This document shows, one piece after another, positions 30,452-32,053 of a stretch of DNA of 32,053 nt. Source of the stretch: Mesorhizobium sp. (GTDB taxonomy: Bacteria; Pseudomonadota; Alphaproteobacteria; Rhizobiales; Rhizobiaceae). Position numbers and translations under genes: made by a program. The notes beneath the pieces were generated by a model, which was not told the origin of the DNA, searched no databases, and was given only the letters and a program-made list of their open reading frames with translations. Each line of letters opens with the position of its first letter. Position 1 is the first letter of the stretch. The DNA is taken from assembly GCF_017306585.1 (NCBI RefSeq), contig NZ_JAFKIC010000170.1:1-32053 (forward strand), given 5' to 3'.

Positions 30452-32016
30452 GGGCGTGCCTCCGGCGTATCGGAAGCATTGGTCGAAACCGATGGGTTTG
30501 CCGAGGGATCGGCCAGGATGCCGACATCGGCCTTGGCGCCGCGCGGCAGGCCGTAGGCGGCGCGCATCAGCGCCGGCTCGTCCGCTTCCTCGACCGGGAA
30601 GATGTCGACGAGGCGGCCGCCGAAGATGACGATGACGCGGTCGCAGACGCGCTGCACCTCTTCCAGCTCGGAGGTGTAGAACAGCACCGACTTGCCGTTG
30701 CCGGCGAGCTCGCGCAGCAGATGATAGATCTCCTGCTTGGTGCCGACATCGATGCCGCGCGTCGGGTCGAAGCACAGGATGGTGCGGGCGTCCGCCGCGA
30801 TCCAGCGGGCAATCGTCACCTTCTGCTGGTTGCCGCCGGACAGGCGCTGCACCTCGCCCTGTGCGCGGGTGTCGATCTGCAGGCGCTGGATGGCGCTGAG
30901 CACCGTCGCGCGCTCCTTGCGCATGGCGATCGGACCCCAGTTTCGCAGCGCGGCGCTGAAGGGCAGCGCGATGTTTTCACGCACCGAGCGCTGCATGGCG
31001 AGCGCCTCGGAACGGTCGCCCGGCACATAGGCGATGCCCGAGCGGATGGCGTCGATCGGGTGGGCGAATTTCACCTGGTTGCCATCGACCTCGATCGTGC
31101 CGCCGCTCGGTTTGATCGAGCCGGCCAGCGCGGAAAACAGTTCGTCCTGGCCTTGGCCTTCCAGCGCCACCACGCCGGCCACCTCGCCATCCCTGAGATC
31201 GAAGGAGACATCGTTGAGCTTGGCGCCGACGCGCAGATTGCGCACCGCGATGCGCGGGCGGGCAGGGGCCGATGCCGTGCCCTGACCGGCGGCGCGGGGC
31301 TGGACCTTGGTCTTGACGATGCGGGTGCCGAGCATCAGCTCGACGATCTTTTCCTCCACGCCCGGCACGATGTCGACGACGCCGACAGTCTCGCCGTCGC
31401 GCAGCACGGTGGCGCGGTCGCAAAGTGCCGCGATCTCGACGAAGCGGTGCGAGATGAAGATCACGGCGCGGCCGGCGTCGCCCTGGCGGCGCACCACTTC
31501 CAGCACCTTTTCCGCGAGGTTGGCGGGCAGCGCCGCCGTCATCTCGTCGAGCAGCAGCACGTCGGGCTCGACGGCGAGCGCACGGGCGAGGTCGAGCACG
31601 CGCAATATGGCCAGCGGGATGTCGCGCGCTGTGTCGCGCAGATCGAGATCGGGAATGCCGAGTTCGCGCACCCAGGCGCGGAACGGCTCGACCGGCGTGG
31701 CGGTGAGCCTGAGATTGGACAGGACGTCGAGATCGGGGATCAGCGACGGCTCCTGGTAGACCGGCAGCAGGCCGGCGCGGCGCGCGGCGGCGGGCGAGCG
31801 TATGTCGCGCGCCTCGCCACGGATCAGGATGCGGCCGGCGGAGGCGGGAACCGCCCCGGTCAGGATCTTCACCAGCGTCGACTTGCCGGCGCCATTGGCG
31901 CCCATCAGCGCATGCACCTCGCCCGGCAGCACGGACAGCGACGCATTGCGCAGCGCGGCGACCGCGCCGTAATTCTTGGCGACGCCGGAGGCGTCGAGGA
32001 GGGGGTTGGTGGTCAA
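30448..32016 (-). CDS. CUT2-family sugar ABC transporter ATP-binding protein (RbsA/MglA type); start uncertain
   Basis: This tandem nucleotide-binding protein is ~522 residues. Domain 1 has Walker A MGANGAGKSTLVKIL and Walker B VLLLDEMTAAL, but its signature is degenerate (PLAILRVLDLARAL instead of L-S-x-x-Q). Domain 2 has a weak Walker A (EGQGQDELFSALAG), a full signature LSGGNQQKVTIARWIA, and Walker B ILCFDPTRGIDVGTK in place of L-D-E-P-T-R-G. Such asymmetry is normal for RbsA-type ATPases, and the F-D-P-T-R-G form occurs in a subset of them. The start is doubtful: a TTG at 32016 is in frame, but the frame stays open to the window edge without a stop, so the true start may be outside. It powers import with the two permeases downstream. 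No binding-protein gene is seen in the window; it is probably further right. Confidence 0.9.
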   Translation of the reverse strand: MTTNPLLDASGVAKNYGAVAALRNASLSVLPGEVHALMGANGAGKSTLVKILTGAVPASAGRILIRGEARDIRSPAAARRAGLLPVYQEPSLIPDLDVLSNLRLTATPVEPFRAWVRELGIPDLDLRDTARDIPLAILRVLDLARALAVEPDVLLLDEMTAALPANLAEKVLEVVRRQGDAGRAVIFISHRFVEIAALCDRATVLRDGETVGVVDIVPGVEEKIVELMLGTRIVKTKVQPRAAGQGTASAPARPRIAVRNLRVGAKLNDVSFDLRDGEVAGVVALEGQGQDELFSALAGSIKPSGGTIEVDGNQVKFAHPIDAIRSGIAYVPGDRSEALAMQRSVRENIALPFSAALRNWGPIAMRKERATVLSAIQRLQIDTRAQGEVQRLSGGNQQKVTIARWIAADARTILCFDPTRGIDVGTKQEIYHLLRELAGNGKSVLFYTSELEEVQRVCDRVIVIFGGRLVDIFPVEEADEPALMRAAYGLPRGAKADVGILADPSANPSVSTNASDTPEARP

Positions 32017-32053
32017 ATCGATGTCCGCATTAAAATTTGGGTTGCGCTCTATG

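Overview
The window looks like chromosomal or large-replicon DNA of a rhizobial alphaproteobacterium, most likely Mesorhizobium or a close relative. The basis is high GC, a Ros/MucR-type regulator, many solute-uptake and hypothetical genes of rhizobial character, and intergenic palindromic repeats of the kind scattered through Mesorhizobium genomes. The assignment comes from reading protein motifs and repeats by eye; no database search was run. No rRNA, tRNA, CRISPR array, insertion sequence, transposase or phage gene was seen.

Layout. 1-6.4 kb: end of an HTH regulator, a large palindrome, a YncE/Vgb-like propeller protein, an aldo/keto reductase, a small hypothetical protein, a glutathione S-transferase, and a long exported caspase-TPR protein. 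6.8-9.1 kb: a HerA-type ATPase translationally coupled to a sulfotransferase-like gene. 9.1-15.5 kb: the most interesting part. It holds a MucR-like regulator with an incomplete zinc site, a divergent four-gene operon (DUF6502-like, Tat-exported DUF5666-like protein with a collagen-like tail, two small unknowns), then a GT4 glycosyltransferase coupled to a second, paralogous sulfotransferase-like gene. Four copies of a 17-bp imperfect palindrome (consensus GTGGGWAWTTTTCCCAC) lie in the two control regions of this block. Three of them follow a TTGAC -35 element and fill the promoter spacer, as a repressor operator would. I read this as a small undescribed regulon, possibly for sulfated surface glycan or envelope modification.

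15.5-22.6 kb: SAM methyltransferase with an Rrf2 regulator, a GNAT acetyltransferase, an SGNH hydrolase, a lipoprotein metallo-aminopeptidase, an orphan protein and an RTX-type calcium-binding protein probably secreted by a type I system. 22.8-28.3 kb: DUF861-type cupin, nucleoside hydrolase, large MscS-family channel, DNA photolyase. 28.3-32 kb: leftward operon of a CUT2 (ribose-type) ABC importer (ATPase, two permeases). Its binding-protein gene is not in the window and is probably beyond the right edge.

Start sites were moved inward from the longest reading frame wherever a Shine-Dalgarno sequence, signal peptide or ATGA overlap supported it. Several genes appear to use TTG or GTG. Long antisense frames opposite real genes are GC-rich artefacts and are left out.
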